Source of the DNA: Selenomonadaceae bacterium
GTDB taxonomy: Bacteria > Bacillota > Negativicutes > Selenomonadales > Selenomonadaceae
Reading direction: 5' to 3'
DNA length: 53,254 nucleotides
NCBI GenBank assembly: GCA_017476005.1
Contig: JAFVEM010000056.1
Span: 1-53,254 of the forward strand
A program made the translations under genes and the position numbers. Below, in pieces: positions 32,806-40,855 of this stretch. Position 1 is the stretch's first letter, and the number at the start of each line of letters is the position of its first letter. The notes under the pieces were generated by a model. The model did no database searches, had not been told where the DNA came from, and saw only the letters and a program-made list of their open reading frames with translations.

Positions 32806-34095
32806 ATGGATAACGATAAAATATTGCGTAACCTCAAAGTCTTTGACCCGCCTCTCTGGGAAGCGTTAAATAAATCCCTGACCCGGCAACTGAAAACCCT
32901 CTCCCTCATTCCCACCACTAACGCCACCTCCCCCTTTGCATCTTTTTTGAAGGGGAGCGTGCTGGGGAACGATTTTTTGGATCATCATGCGGCGGAGCAA
33001 TACGGTTTGCTGGAAGAAATGGCCATGGACAGAGCCTGCGAGCTGTTTCACGCCGAGTCGGCCATTGTGCGGCTGGGAAATCCCGTGGCGGCCTCCCGGG
33101 TGGTATTTTTCGCGCTGGCCAGCACCGGTGACACCATTCTTTCCTTTAACCGTCGCAAGGAGGAGTACTGCACCGGTACGCAAATGGAATATAATTTTGT
33201 GAACTTCGGGGTGGATCCCAATACCTTTTTCCTCGATATGGAAAAACTGGGGCAGCTGGCTAGGCTCAACCGACCGAAAATCATTATTTATTCCCCGGTG
33301 AATTATCCCTTTAACATTGATTATCCAGAACTGGCGCGAGTGGCGAAGGAAGTCGGCGCCAAACTTTGGGTGGACATGGGGCAAAATGCGGGACTTATCG
33401 CCGCCGGGAAAATTCCCTCCCCGGTGCCTTACGCCGATGTGGTGACATTTTGCGCCGGGGATGCCCTCCACGGGCCGCAAAACGGCATTATCCTCTGCAA
33501 GAACGAACTGGCGGCGTTGCTTGATAAGACCGTCATTGAAACCGGCCACGTTTCCCTCAAGAAAAACGTGTTGGCGGCGCTGAACATGGTTTTCAAAGAG
33601 GCCGCCTGCCCGGAATACGGCGACTACGCCGAGGAGGTTCTGGCGAATGCTTTAGCCCTCGAAAAAGGCTTAAAACAGGGCGGCGCCAAAATAATTTGCA
33701 GTCCCACCCAAAATCATTTGGTGCTGGCGCGGCTCGCGCCGGAGCAAGACGGGGAAGCAGTCGCCGCGAAACTTAAAGAGGCCGGCCTCCTCGTGAAGGC
33801 GGAAACTCTCCTCACCGCCGACGAGCGAGTGAGCTATCCTATTCTCAGGCTCTCCAGCCTCGACGCTACCACACGCGGCTTGGAGCCGGAGGAGATGCGT
33901 CGCGTCGGCGCGGCGCTGGCGGAATTTTTGGCTTCGCCGCAGGATAGCGCCGCCGTGGAAAAAATCGCCAAGGTCGTCAAAAAATTAGTGGCCGGTCGCC
34001 CTCTCTTTTCCGTGGATTGGCTACCAGAAGCGGAATTTCCCGAGGACGATTACGGCGAACTCATGGTAAAGGCCATGGTGCATGGTTACGCCTAA
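32806..34095 (+). CDS. SHMT-like PLP-fold protein lacking the PLP lysine
   Basis: A 429-residue protein aligning with serine hydroxymethyltransferase over most of its length: 'ALASTGDTILSFN', 'RPKIIIYSPVNYPFNIDYPE', 'VAKEVGAKLWVDMGQNAGLI', 'YADVVTFCAGDALHGPQNGI'. In SHMT the last two are VDxAHxAGL and TTTHKTLxGPRGG. Here the PLP-binding Lys is Asp (CAGDALHGP), the preceding His is Gly and the cofactor-stacking His is Gln, while the VD aspartate is kept. It therefore cannot form the usual Schiff base. The N-terminal SHMT 'SENFxS' is also altered. It lies 26 nt after the permease, probably in one operon. Function unknown. Confidence 0.75.
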   Translation: MDNDKILRNLKVFDPPLWEALNKSLTRQLKTLSLIPTTNATSPFASFLKGSVLGNDFLDHHAAEQYGLLEEMAMDRACELFHAESAIVRLGNPVAASRVVFFALASTGDTILSFNRRKEEYCTGTQMEYNFVNFGVDPNTFFLDMEKLGQLARLNRPKIIIYSPVNYPFNIDYPELARVAKEVGAKLWVDMGQNAGLIAAGKIPSPVPYADVVTFCAGDALHGPQNGIILCKNELAALLDKTVIETGHVSLKKNVLAALNMVFKEAACPEYGDYAEEVLANALALEKGLKQGGAKIICSPTQNHLVLARLAPEQDGEAVAAKLKEAGLLVKAETLLTADERVSYPILRLSSLDATTRGLEPEEMRRVGAALAEFLASPQDSAAVEKIAKVVKKLVAGRPLFSVDWLPEAEFPEDDYGELMVKAMVHGYA

Positions 34096-34103
34096 GGTCA
34101 GCA

Positions 34104-34137
34104 AAAAAGCTCGGTTGCGCAAACAACCGAGCTTTTT
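34104..34137 (+). terminator. Terminator after the SHMT-like gene
   Basis: AAAAAGCTCGGTTG / CAACCGAGCTTTTT with loop CGCAAA; T5 follows. Usable in both directions. Confidence 0.85.
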
Positions 34138-34281
34138 GGGACGAAAAAATTGGCCGAGGCAGGATTTTGCCCTCCGATAACGAAAGATTACCGCGAAAGA
34201 AAAATGTCGGTGAGTTCCGTCATATTATACTCGCGAACAGTGAAATTTACTAAAATGAAAATTTTCGTCCGCGGTATATAC

Positions 34282-34322
34282 GGAGAGCCTAATACCTTCC
34301 TTCGGAATGTCTAAGGCTCTCC
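34282..34322 (+). promoter_or_regulatory. Leader stem-loop upstream of the diguanylate cyclase gene
   Basis: GGAGAGCCT (34282-34290) pairs with AGGCTCTCC (34314-34322); an inner TTCC-TTC-GGAA stem caps it. No T-tract follows, so it is not an ordinary terminator. It ends 22 nt before the ATG at 34345. It resembles no riboswitch I know. Confidence 0.45.
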
Positions 34323-34328
34323 AGTATA

Positions 34329-35903
34329 GTGAGGAGAGGTTTTTATGGAGAAAAAAACCGACGGCTTGCTGTTTCGCTTCGCCGTGATATTTACATTTTT
34401 ACCGTGGCGACGCTTATTATCAGCGGCGTGGCCATGTATTTTAACCAAATGGAAATCTACAAGCGACAGTGCGAGGAAAATCTGCAAAATGTGGCTACCT
34501 ATCTCGAGAATTTAATTTCGGCTGACGGAGAGGATTTCTTATATTTCCAAAATTATTATCTCGCCCACTATAAGGAAATGAATATTCCCTTTGACTACGA
34601 CGGCAATTATCTTCCGGCTCAAGAAAAGTTCGAGACCATGCTGGCCGCAGAGCATCCGGGCAGGACGCTGGGCAAGGATCTCAGATATTCCGATATGTCG
34701 CCGGAGCTTAGAATGGCTCACGCCGTCTATACCTACGAATACTGGATGAACGTCTTTATGAAGGCTCGGGACGATTTTCATCTCATCTACGTTTATTATC
34801 TGGTTCCCACCGCCGAACCCTTGCACATGACTTGGATGTTGGACTGCTTGCGCGACGAAAAGGAAATTGACGGCGTTAAGTACATCGACCTCGGCACCGA
34901 CGTTTTGGAACCCTTGGAAGAGCATGAAAAAATGTGGGAAGCGTGGAATACTGGCGTTCGCCCCGAAGGTTACGATGTCTATGACAACGAATACGGTAAG
35001 ACCTACGCCTATTACACGCCCTTGCACATTAACAACCACAAAACCGGGGTTATCGGCGTGGAAATCGAGATTGCCAACGTGGATAAAGCCATTTTAGCCA
35101 ATACGCTGAAACAAGTGGCCGGTATGGGCATTATTTTAATGCTGTGCGTCTTAATTCTCCTGTGGGTCATTCATCGCACCTTTATCGCCAAACTGTGCAA
35201 TTTACAACTGCAGGTACACGCTTACGCCAAGGCCAAAGACCCCAATATTGCCGGCGAGATTGAAAAAAATGCCCAAGGTTCCGACGAAGTGGCCGCCCTG
35301 TCCATGCAGGTAGCCGCCATGATACTGGAGCTTGAAGATTACATGAAAAACCTCGTGGCCACCACCAAGGAACTTACCACCACCAAGCAGGAAGCCAAGG
35401 AAATGAAAGCCATGGCGCATCGCGATTCCCTGACGGGCATTCGCAACAAAACCGCCTACGACAAAGAGGTGCAACGCCTCGAATGGGAAATGGCCGACGG
35501 AAAGGCGCGATTCGGCATCGCCATGATCGACCTGAATTTCCTCAAACGCATCAACGACACCTACGGCCACGACCGCGGTAACGCGGCCATTATTGCAGTC
35601 TGCAACATGGTCTGCGACACTTTCGCCCACTCGCCGGTGTTCCGTATCGGCGGCGACGAATTTGCGGTTATCTTGGAATACAAAGACTATGAGCAAATAG
35701 AACAACTGACCGAGGCGTTCAACGCCAGACTGGAAGAACTGGCCAGCGAACCGAATTTAGAGCCGTGGGAGCGCATTTCGGCATCCTTGGGCTACGCTGT
35801 CTATGACCCGACCATTGACAGCAGCGTGGACAACGTGTTCAAACGCGCCGACAAAGCCATGTACAGTCGCAAAAAGGAAATGAAAGCGGTACGGACGGTG
35901 TAG
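34329..35903 (+). CDS. Membrane sensor diguanylate cyclase (GGDEF)
   Basis: A 524-residue protein: transmembrane helix (IYIFTVATLIISGVAMYF, about 21-38), a periplasmic sensor domain (about 40-255, dCache-like by size), a second helix (GMGIILMLCVLILLWVI), a linker and a C-terminal GGDEF domain with 'HRDSLTGIRNKTAYD', 'IDLNFLKRINDTYGHDRGN' and RIGGDEF. No RxxD inhibitory site is seen. It should make c-di-GMP in response to an external signal. The 5' end is odd: the only good RBS (GAGGAGAGG) serves ATG 34345, which is out of frame, and one extra A in the A7 run at 34351-34357 would restore it (MEKKNRRLAVSLRRD). Otherwise a GTG at 34329 without an RBS is used. Confidence 0.85.
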   Translation: MRRGFYGEKNRRLAVSLRRDIYIFTVATLIISGVAMYFNQMEIYKRQCEENLQNVATYLENLISADGEDFLYFQNYYLAHYKEMNIPFDYDGNYLPAQEKFETMLAAEHPGRTLGKDLRYSDMSPELRMAHAVYTYEYWMNVFMKARDDFHLIYVYYLVPTAEPLHMTWMLDCLRDEKEIDGVKYIDLGTDVLEPLEEHEKMWEAWNTGVRPEGYDVYDNEYGKTYAYYTPLHINNHKTGVIGVEIEIANVDKAILANTLKQVAGMGIILMLCVLILLWVIHRTFIAKLCNLQLQVHAYAKAKDPNIAGEIEKNAQGSDEVAALSMQVAAMILELEDYMKNLVATTKELTTTKQEAKEMKAMAHRDSLTGIRNKTAYDKEVQRLEWEMADGKARFGIAMIDLNFLKRINDTYGHDRGNAAIIAVCNMVCDTFAHSPVFRIGGDEFAVILEYKDYEQIEQLTEAFNARLEELASEPNLEPWERISASLGYAVYDPTIDSSVDNVFKRADKAMYSRKKEMKAVRTV

Positions 35904-36938
35904 AGAAGGAGGGCGTGGATTTTTCATCCTTGTTCGAGCATCGCCTTTTTCCCACAAAAGGCGATGCCACGCATGAGCCTTTGTCAATATCCGTCCTATC
36001 TCATTTTCTCCCCCATTATCAAGGTAACGCCCCATATTTTCCTTCGTAATCGATACAAAAGGTACCAAAATATTGCCCGGTTTTGTCACCCCGCGACTGC
36101 GTTCGTCGGCAAGTTGGAAGGCGCCGGCGGCTTGATGCGTTGCGTCTTGTTTGATGGTTTGCACCATGTCGCCGGAGGCAACGGCCTTGATGGCCTCCGG
36201 CGTAGCGTCGATGCCGGACACCAAGCAACCGGTTAGGCGTCCCGCTTCCTTCAAAGCCTGCACGGCGTCCAAGGCCATATCATCATTGCCGCAGACCACG
36301 CCGTCTATTTTGTCATAGCGAGCAAGCCACTCCGTCATGATGCGGTAACCGGCTTCGCGGCTATAGGAACCGTCGCGTCGTTCCACGATTTTAATGTCGC
36401 GCCGCCGCTTTAAGCACTCGTCGTTGAATCCCTCGTAACGACAAGCGGCACTGTACTGACTGGCCGTTCCCTGTAAATAGAACACTTTGGCATCTTTGGG
36501 TAGCAGCTTGGTCATGCACTCGGCTTGCAATTTCCCGGCGCCGTACTCGTCGGGAAAAATCCCGGGGATGCCGTTCCAACGCAGGTGTCTGTTGATAGGA
36601 ACCACCGTCGCGCCATGCAGGGTAGCTTCTTTTACCGGTTCTACCAATTTTTCCTCATCCACCGCCGCCAAGATAATGAGTTTTTCCCCTCGCTGAACAG
36701 CCTCTGCCAACTGCCGAATTTGTGTGTCGGCATCGTTCTCGCCGTCAAAGACCTCCACCTCGCGACCTCGCTCGGCGGCCACTCGCTGAAATTCGGCCAA
36801 GATGGTGGAACCGAAACTGCCATTGTCTTGGTGAATGAGATAAACTATCTTAGGGTTTGTTTCCGCGCCGCACCCCAGCGCCAAAAAAGTCAGCGTCAGT
36901 AGCAGCGCAAAACTCGCTATTTGCCCCACGGTCTTCAT
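35757..36938 (-). CDS. Periplasmic sugar-binding-like lipoprotein, probably frameshifted at its 3' end
   Basis: An orphan substrate-binding protein of the LacI/RbsB type. A lipoprotein signal (ASFALLLTLTFLALGC, lipobox LALGC at about 19-23) is followed by 'KIVYLIHQDNGSFGSTILAE', 'DTQIRQLAEAVQRGEKLIIL' and 'KIDGVVCGNDDMALDAVQAL' with 'VSGIDATPEAIKAVASGDMV'. No ABC genes are nearby, so it may feed a sensor. The ORF runs 240 nt past the expected end, through a perfect hairpin (35938-35967) and into the opposite gene. Removing one base from the C5 run at 36010-36014 gives a stop at 35998 and about 314 residues. It starts in a TGATG overlap with the upstream gene. Confidence 0.75.
   Translation of the reverse strand: MKTVGQIASFALLLTLTFLALGCGAETNPKIVYLIHQDNGSFGSTILAEFQRVAAERGREVEVFDGENDADTQIRQLAEAVQRGEKLIILAAVDEEKLVEPVKEATLHGATVVPINRHLRWNGIPGIFPDEYGAGKLQAECMTKLLPKDAKVFYLQGTASQYSAACRYEGFNDECLKRRRDIKIVERRDGSYSREAGYRIMTEWLARYDKIDGVVCGNDDMALDAVQALKEAGRLTGCLVSGIDATPEAIKAVASGDMVQTIKQDATHQAAGAFQLADERSRGVTKPGNILVPFVSITKENMGRYLDNGGENEIGRILTKAHAWHRLLWEKGDARTRMKNPRPPSLHRPYRFHFLFATVHGFVGAFEHVVHAAVNGRVIDSVAQGCRNALPRL
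35938..35967. terminator. Hairpin between convergent genes
   Basis: A perfect 12-bp stem GCATCGCCTTTT / AAAAGGCGATGC with loop TCCCAC, between the GGDEF stop (35903) and the probable true stop of the binding protein (35996-35998). It lacks long T-tracts. Confidence 0.6.
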
Positions 36939-37258
36939 CAATACCTTGGATGCTCCTTTACATATTCCACCGGGCGGCTCCAATCTACATGCACCCCGGT
37001 AGCGTTCCACAGTCTGGTCAAGGCCAGCTTAAACGAAGCCACATCCGCTAAGGGATCCACCTGTTCCGTGGTGAAATCCATAAGGGTCTGGTGGGGAACT
37101 TTTATCTCGTGGATCTCTCGGAGATAATCCTCCGTAAGTTTTTTGCCCTCGGCATTCGCCAGCGTTACCGTGGCGCGATGGCTGTCTTCATCGTACTCGA
37201 TGTAACCCAAGTCCTTCTGGTAGCTGACGGCCACGCTGAATTGGCGCTCCTGCTCCAT
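36938..37258 (-). CDS. Conserved small protein of unknown function
   Basis: A 106-residue soluble protein with no family I recognise. It has an N-terminal pair of strands (FSVAVSYQKDLGYIEYDEDS, RATVTLANAEGKKL), an acidic middle, and a C-terminal 'FKLALTRLWNATGVHVDWSR' segment. Its stop overlaps the start of the sugar-binding lipoprotein (TGATG), so the two are translated together and probably work together. RBS GGGAGG is 8 nt upstream of the ATG at 37258. No signal peptide or membrane helix is visible. Confidence 0.65.
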   Translation of the reverse strand: MEQERQFSVAVSYQKDLGYIEYDEDSHRATVTLANAEGKKLTEDYLREIHEIKVPHQTLMDFTTEQVDPLADVASFKLALTRLWNATGVHVDWSRPVEYVKEHPRY

Positions 37259-37299
37259 ACAGTAAGCCTCCCATCATAAAAAAGAAATTTATTTTATCG

Positions 37300-37328
37300 T
37301 TGCGCTTTGAATCTTTTTGTGTTATGCT
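37300..37328 (+). promoter_or_regulatory. Promoter of 6S RNA
   Basis: -35 TTGCGC (37300-37305), 17 nt, -10 TATGCT (37323-37328), just upstream of the RNA's closing stem. Confidence 0.6.
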
Positions 37329-37333
37329 GAAGG

Positions 37334-37531
37334 TACAGAAAGTTCCTTCTGGGGTGTGCGCCGGCTTTTCATTATGTCTAACCTACATTTTATTAAGGGA
37401 ATCCGACTTGACTTGGGCAGATGTTGCATCGGCCAGACCGAATAACAGACACTCAACTTAGGATACCCACCTGCTTTTCGCAGGTTCTAGGCATATAAGG
37501 CAACGGCACCTTGGATACCTTTCTGTAAGAA
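37334..37531 (+). ncRNA. ssrS: 6S RNA
   Basis: A gene-free 300-bp gap. TACAGAAAG (37334-37342) pairs exactly with CTTTCTGTA (37519-37527), enclosing about 180 nt. Just inside are GGGGTGTGCGCCGGC and GGCAACGGCACCTTGG, which line up with the conserved 6S segments GAGATGTTCGCAAGCG and GCGGCGGCATCTCGG of E. coli. 6S RNA mimics an open promoter and sequesters sigma-70 RNA polymerase. A terminator follows. The call is by eye; a covariance search would confirm it. Confidence 0.75.
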
Positions 37532-37560
37532 TCGTCGGCTTGTCCGGCGGTTCTTTTTTT
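37529..37560 (+). terminator. Terminator of 6S RNA
   Basis: AGAATCGTCGG / CCGGCGGTTCT stem with G-U pairs, loop CTTGT, followed by T7. The T-tract overlaps the stop codon of the convergent helicase gene. Confidence 0.8.
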
Positions 37561-40500
37561 ATTCCACAAAAAGATTTCTGATCTCTTCCTCGGTGAGCTT
37601 GGAGAGGAAGTTCTCCCCCGGCTTGATCATCTGGTCGATAAGGGATTTTTTCTTCTCCTGTAGCTTATAGATTTTCTCCTCGATGGTGCCTTTGGTGATG
37701 AATTTTAAGACCTGCACATTCTTTTGTTGCCCCAGACGATAGGCGCGGTCGGTGGCTTGATCCTCCACCGCCGGATTCCACCACGGGTCGTAGTGAATGA
37801 CCATATCCGCTCCCGTGAGATTCAGCCCGGTGCCTCCGGCCTTTAATGAAATTAAAAAAATAGGGGTGGCGCCGCCGTTAAAACTCTTTACGAGGCGCAT
37901 CCGTTCCTTGGCCGGAGTCTGACCGTCCAAATAGTAGAAGCCGATGCCCACCTGCTTCAGCCTATCGGCTATATGTCCCAGCATGGTGGTGAACTGAGAG
38001 AAAATCAGGAGCCGATGCCCGGAATTTACCGCCTCCCCCACCACTTCTTCCAGCATGTCCAGCTTGCCGGAGCCGCCGTGGTAATCCTCCAAAAAGAGAG
38101 TGGGATCGCAGGCGATTTGGCGAAGTCTGGTGAGGATGGCCAGTATCTTAATACGGCTTTCCGCAAAGCCTCTGGCCTTCATTTCCGCCGCAAATTCCTT
38201 CTGCCCCTGCACGAAATAGGCTTGATAGACCTTCTTTTGTTCCGCCGTCATGTCGCTGAGCATGCGGTTCTCCACCTTATCCGGCAATTCCTTCAAAACG
38301 TCTTTTTTCATGCGCCGCAGGATAAAGGGAAGGACTCGCCGCCTTAAATCTTGGGAGGCGTGTTCGTCTTCGCCCCGGACTATGGGTATTTCGTAGCGCT
38401 GTTTAAACTTGGTATGATTCCCTAGGTATCCGGGCATGAGATAGTCAAAAATCGACCACAGCTCCGTAAGGGTGTTTTCGATGGGGGTTCCCGTTAGGGC
38501 AAAATAACCATTGGTGTTCAAGCGTTTCACGGACTTGGCGTTTTGGGTGCTGGGGTTCTTGATGTGTTGCGCCTCGTCTAGGAAGCAATAGGCAAATTTT
38601 TTTTGCTCGTAAATGTCAATGTCCCGTTTGAGCATATTGTAAGTGGTAATGATAACATCCAAGTCCTCCGGCAAATCCTCTAAGGAGTTTTGCCGTTCCT
38701 CCTTGGTGCCGGCCACTGCCGCCGCCTTTAGCTCCGGCGCGAAACGCTCTATCTCGTCCAGCCAGTTGTACATGAGGGAGGTGGGGGCGACCACCAGCGA
38801 AGGGAGCTTCACTTCTTCCTTCTTGGCCAATAAAAAGGCGATAACCTGCAAAGTCTTGCCTAAGCCCATATCGTCGGCCAAAATCCCCCCCAAGCCGTAT
38901 TGGGACAGATTGGTGAGCCAGCGAAAGCCCACCCGTTGGTAATCGCGCAGGACTTTTTTGAGGCTCTGGGGAACCTCCACTTCCGAATCCTCCGGATGCC
39001 TTATGTCGCGCACAATGGCGCGGAATTTTTTACTGCGCTCCAGTTGCAAGCTCTCCTCTTCCTTTGCCAAGGAATCAAGATACATGGCTTGGGAAAGGGG
39101 GAGCTTCACCGTCATGTCCTCTACGCCCTTGGCGCCCTTGCGAATCCCCATGTGATCCACCAAATCGGAGAGGGATGCCAGCTGTTGCTCCTCCAGCGTA
39201 ATAAAGGTGCCGTCCTTCAAGCGATGATAGCGCCGCTTTTGCCGATATGAGGCCAAAATATCCATCAGCTCGTCGAAATCCACCTCGTCGGTGTTAAAAG
39301 TGACTTCCAGCAAATTGTCATCATTGACGCTAACCCCGGCGGTTACTTTGGCCATACGTTGCACCGGTTTCTTTTGGAGAGCCTCGGAGTAATACACATC
39401 GGCCTTATCCGCCAGTTCCGGCAAGGCATCCACCAGAAAATCGTAGCTTTTGTCCTCGTCGTCTTGGATAAACAGCCCCTTGTTTTCCTCGAAGGAATAG
39501 GCGTGGAAAAGATTAAGGAGTTCCTGCTCGGCGGCATTTTCGCGCACCAAGGTCTTACCCTTCCTAGGATGAAGTTCCGTGATTTTCAGGGGGTTAAAAG
39601 AAATGTCCCCATAGCGGAAATTCGGCCTGACCTCAATACCGTCCCCGTGATAATCAAAATAAAATTCGGCGCGGAGGGGTTCCATGACATATTTTTCTTG
39701 GAAGGTGTCCGCCACCTCGACGTCGGCGATTTTTTCGATTTGGGGCATGACGCTGCCAAAGAAGATGGCCGTCTCATCTCTGGTGAGGCGCAGGGTACTG
39801 TCATGGCTGAATGATTTTAGCAATGGGGTTACATTCTGCATAAATTCCGGGGACACGGTATAAAAATTCCCTTCCTGCCGGAGGCAGTTGTCGTCGATAA
39901 CCTCCAAGGAATTTTTCGCCAAAGAAACGTCGGCTCCCTTTTTTCCCAAATCCGCCACTTTGAGGGTGAGCCGCGGTTCTCCCTCCATGACCTTGGCTTC
40001 GTTATAGACCACGCCGTTGTTGTTGAAAATAAAGGAAGCGTCCTTCATGCAATTCAGAAAGGCTTTAAAGTAGGCGGGGGTCAGCAAGAACCGTTTCTTA
40101 TCAAAGTAGATGTCCCCCGACACACTGCGATAGCCATAACCATAGCCATAAGAGCCGCGTCGGTTTGAGACGCTGTTGCTTTCGCGGTAGGCCTCATAGA
40201 GGAGATCCCACAGTTTTTGGGAACTTCCGTTGCCAAAAGTAAAATTATCCGACAGCAAGGTGAAATTTTTACCGAAGGTCACTGGGTGGCCGTCGTCCAC
40301 GTCGCGCAACACGCTCGGAATATCCTTCACCACATACAGGCGTTTGTCGCTCCCTAGGCGAAATTCCAACCAATGTTCGGTATGACCGTAGTCGTTCACG
40401 GATACTAAAGTCGGTTCGAGAAAAACGGTTTGCGCCGGGGCGGTAGCCGGAGCGCTGGCGCCTCCTGTTGCCGCAAAAAGCGCCAGCATTCTGGCGCCGG

Positions 40501-40822
40501 AGGTTACGCTGCCGCCTTTGCCCTTCGCTTTCCGCTGTTGCAAAGCCTGTATCTCTTTCAATACGGCCACGCCGTGTTTACAGATTCCTAGGTAAGCGGT
40601 AGCCGCCGGGCAACCGCAATGCAGGTGAGTTACATCGTTTCCTTTCTCGTTGAGCCGCACCGCTACATAGTAATCGTGGCTACCGTGTACTTCGGCGCTG
40701 TAAGTCGGTGGGTGAGCCGATCTTTCCGTCAGTTCCCGGACGGCATGATTGCGATAATAGAACAAGCCCCGTTGATAAGAAACCTCGTTGGACAGAGCCT
40801 TAATGGTTATATCACTCAGCAA
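37559..40822 (-). CDS. SWIM-domain SNF2-family helicase
   Basis: A 1087-residue protein. N-terminal SWIM zinc finger (CGCPAATAYLGICKH, Cx-Cx...CxH, about residues 88-103), a SNF2-associated middle region, then the SNF2 ATPase with Walker A 'LADDMGLGKTLQ', DEAQ box 'CFLDEAQHIKN', TGTPIEN (motif III) and C-terminal helicase motifs 'LLIFSQFTTML', 'SLKAGGTGLNLTGAD' and 'DQATDRAYRLGQ'. Such bacterial Snf2 proteins (HepA/RapA relatives) translocate on DNA; their roles are mostly unknown. TTG 40822 is used with AAGAAGG 7 nt upstream. It is convergent with 6S RNA. Confidence 0.9.
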   Translation of the reverse strand: MLSDITIKALSNEVSYQRGLFYYRNHAVRELTERSAHPPTYSAEVHGSHDYYVAVRLNEKGNDVTHLHCGCPAATAYLGICKHGVAVLKEIQALQQRKAKGKGGSVTSGARMLALFAATGGASAPATAPAQTVFLEPTLVSVNDYGHTEHWLEFRLGSDKRLYVVKDIPSVLRDVDDGHPVTFGKNFTLLSDNFTFGNGSSQKLWDLLYEAYRESNSVSNRRGSYGYGYGYRSVSGDIYFDKKRFLLTPAYFKAFLNCMKDASFIFNNNGVVYNEAKVMEGEPRLTLKVADLGKKGADVSLAKNSLEVIDDNCLRQEGNFYTVSPEFMQNVTPLLKSFSHDSTLRLTRDETAIFFGSVMPQIEKIADVEVADTFQEKYVMEPLRAEFYFDYHGDGIEVRPNFRYGDISFNPLKITELHPRKGKTLVRENAAEQELLNLFHAYSFEENKGLFIQDDEDKSYDFLVDALPELADKADVYYSEALQKKPVQRMAKVTAGVSVNDDNLLEVTFNTDEVDFDELMDILASYRQKRRYHRLKDGTFITLEEQQLASLSDLVDHMGIRKGAKGVEDMTVKLPLSQAMYLDSLAKEEESLQLERSKKFRAIVRDIRHPEDSEVEVPQSLKKVLRDYQRVGFRWLTNLSQYGLGGILADDMGLGKTLQVIAFLLAKKEEVKLPSLVVAPTSLMYNWLDEIERFAPELKAAAVAGTKEERQNSLEDLPEDLDVIITTYNMLKRDIDIYEQKKFAYCFLDEAQHIKNPSTQNAKSVKRLNTNGYFALTGTPIENTLTELWSIFDYLMPGYLGNHTKFKQRYEIPIVRGEDEHASQDLRRRVLPFILRRMKKDVLKELPDKVENRMLSDMTAEQKKVYQAYFVQGQKEFAAEMKARGFAESRIKILAILTRLRQIACDPTLFLEDYHGGSGKLDMLEEVVGEAVNSGHRLLIFSQFTTMLGHIADRLKQVGIGFYYLDGQTPAKERMRLVKSFNGGATPIFLISLKAGGTGLNLTGADMVIHYDPWWNPAVEDQATDRAYRLGQQKNVQVLKFITKGTIEEKIYKLQEKKKSLIDQMIKPGENFLSKLTEEEIRNLFVE

Positions 40823-40855
40823 ACAGAAACCTTCTTCCTAAAATAAGGGTACGAT

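Noticed and set aside
37300..37560. T-box or S-box riboswitch in the gap before the SNF2 gene
   Set aside because: No T-box AGGGTGGNACCGCG sequence, and the transcript runs away from the helicase gene; a 6S-type structure fits.
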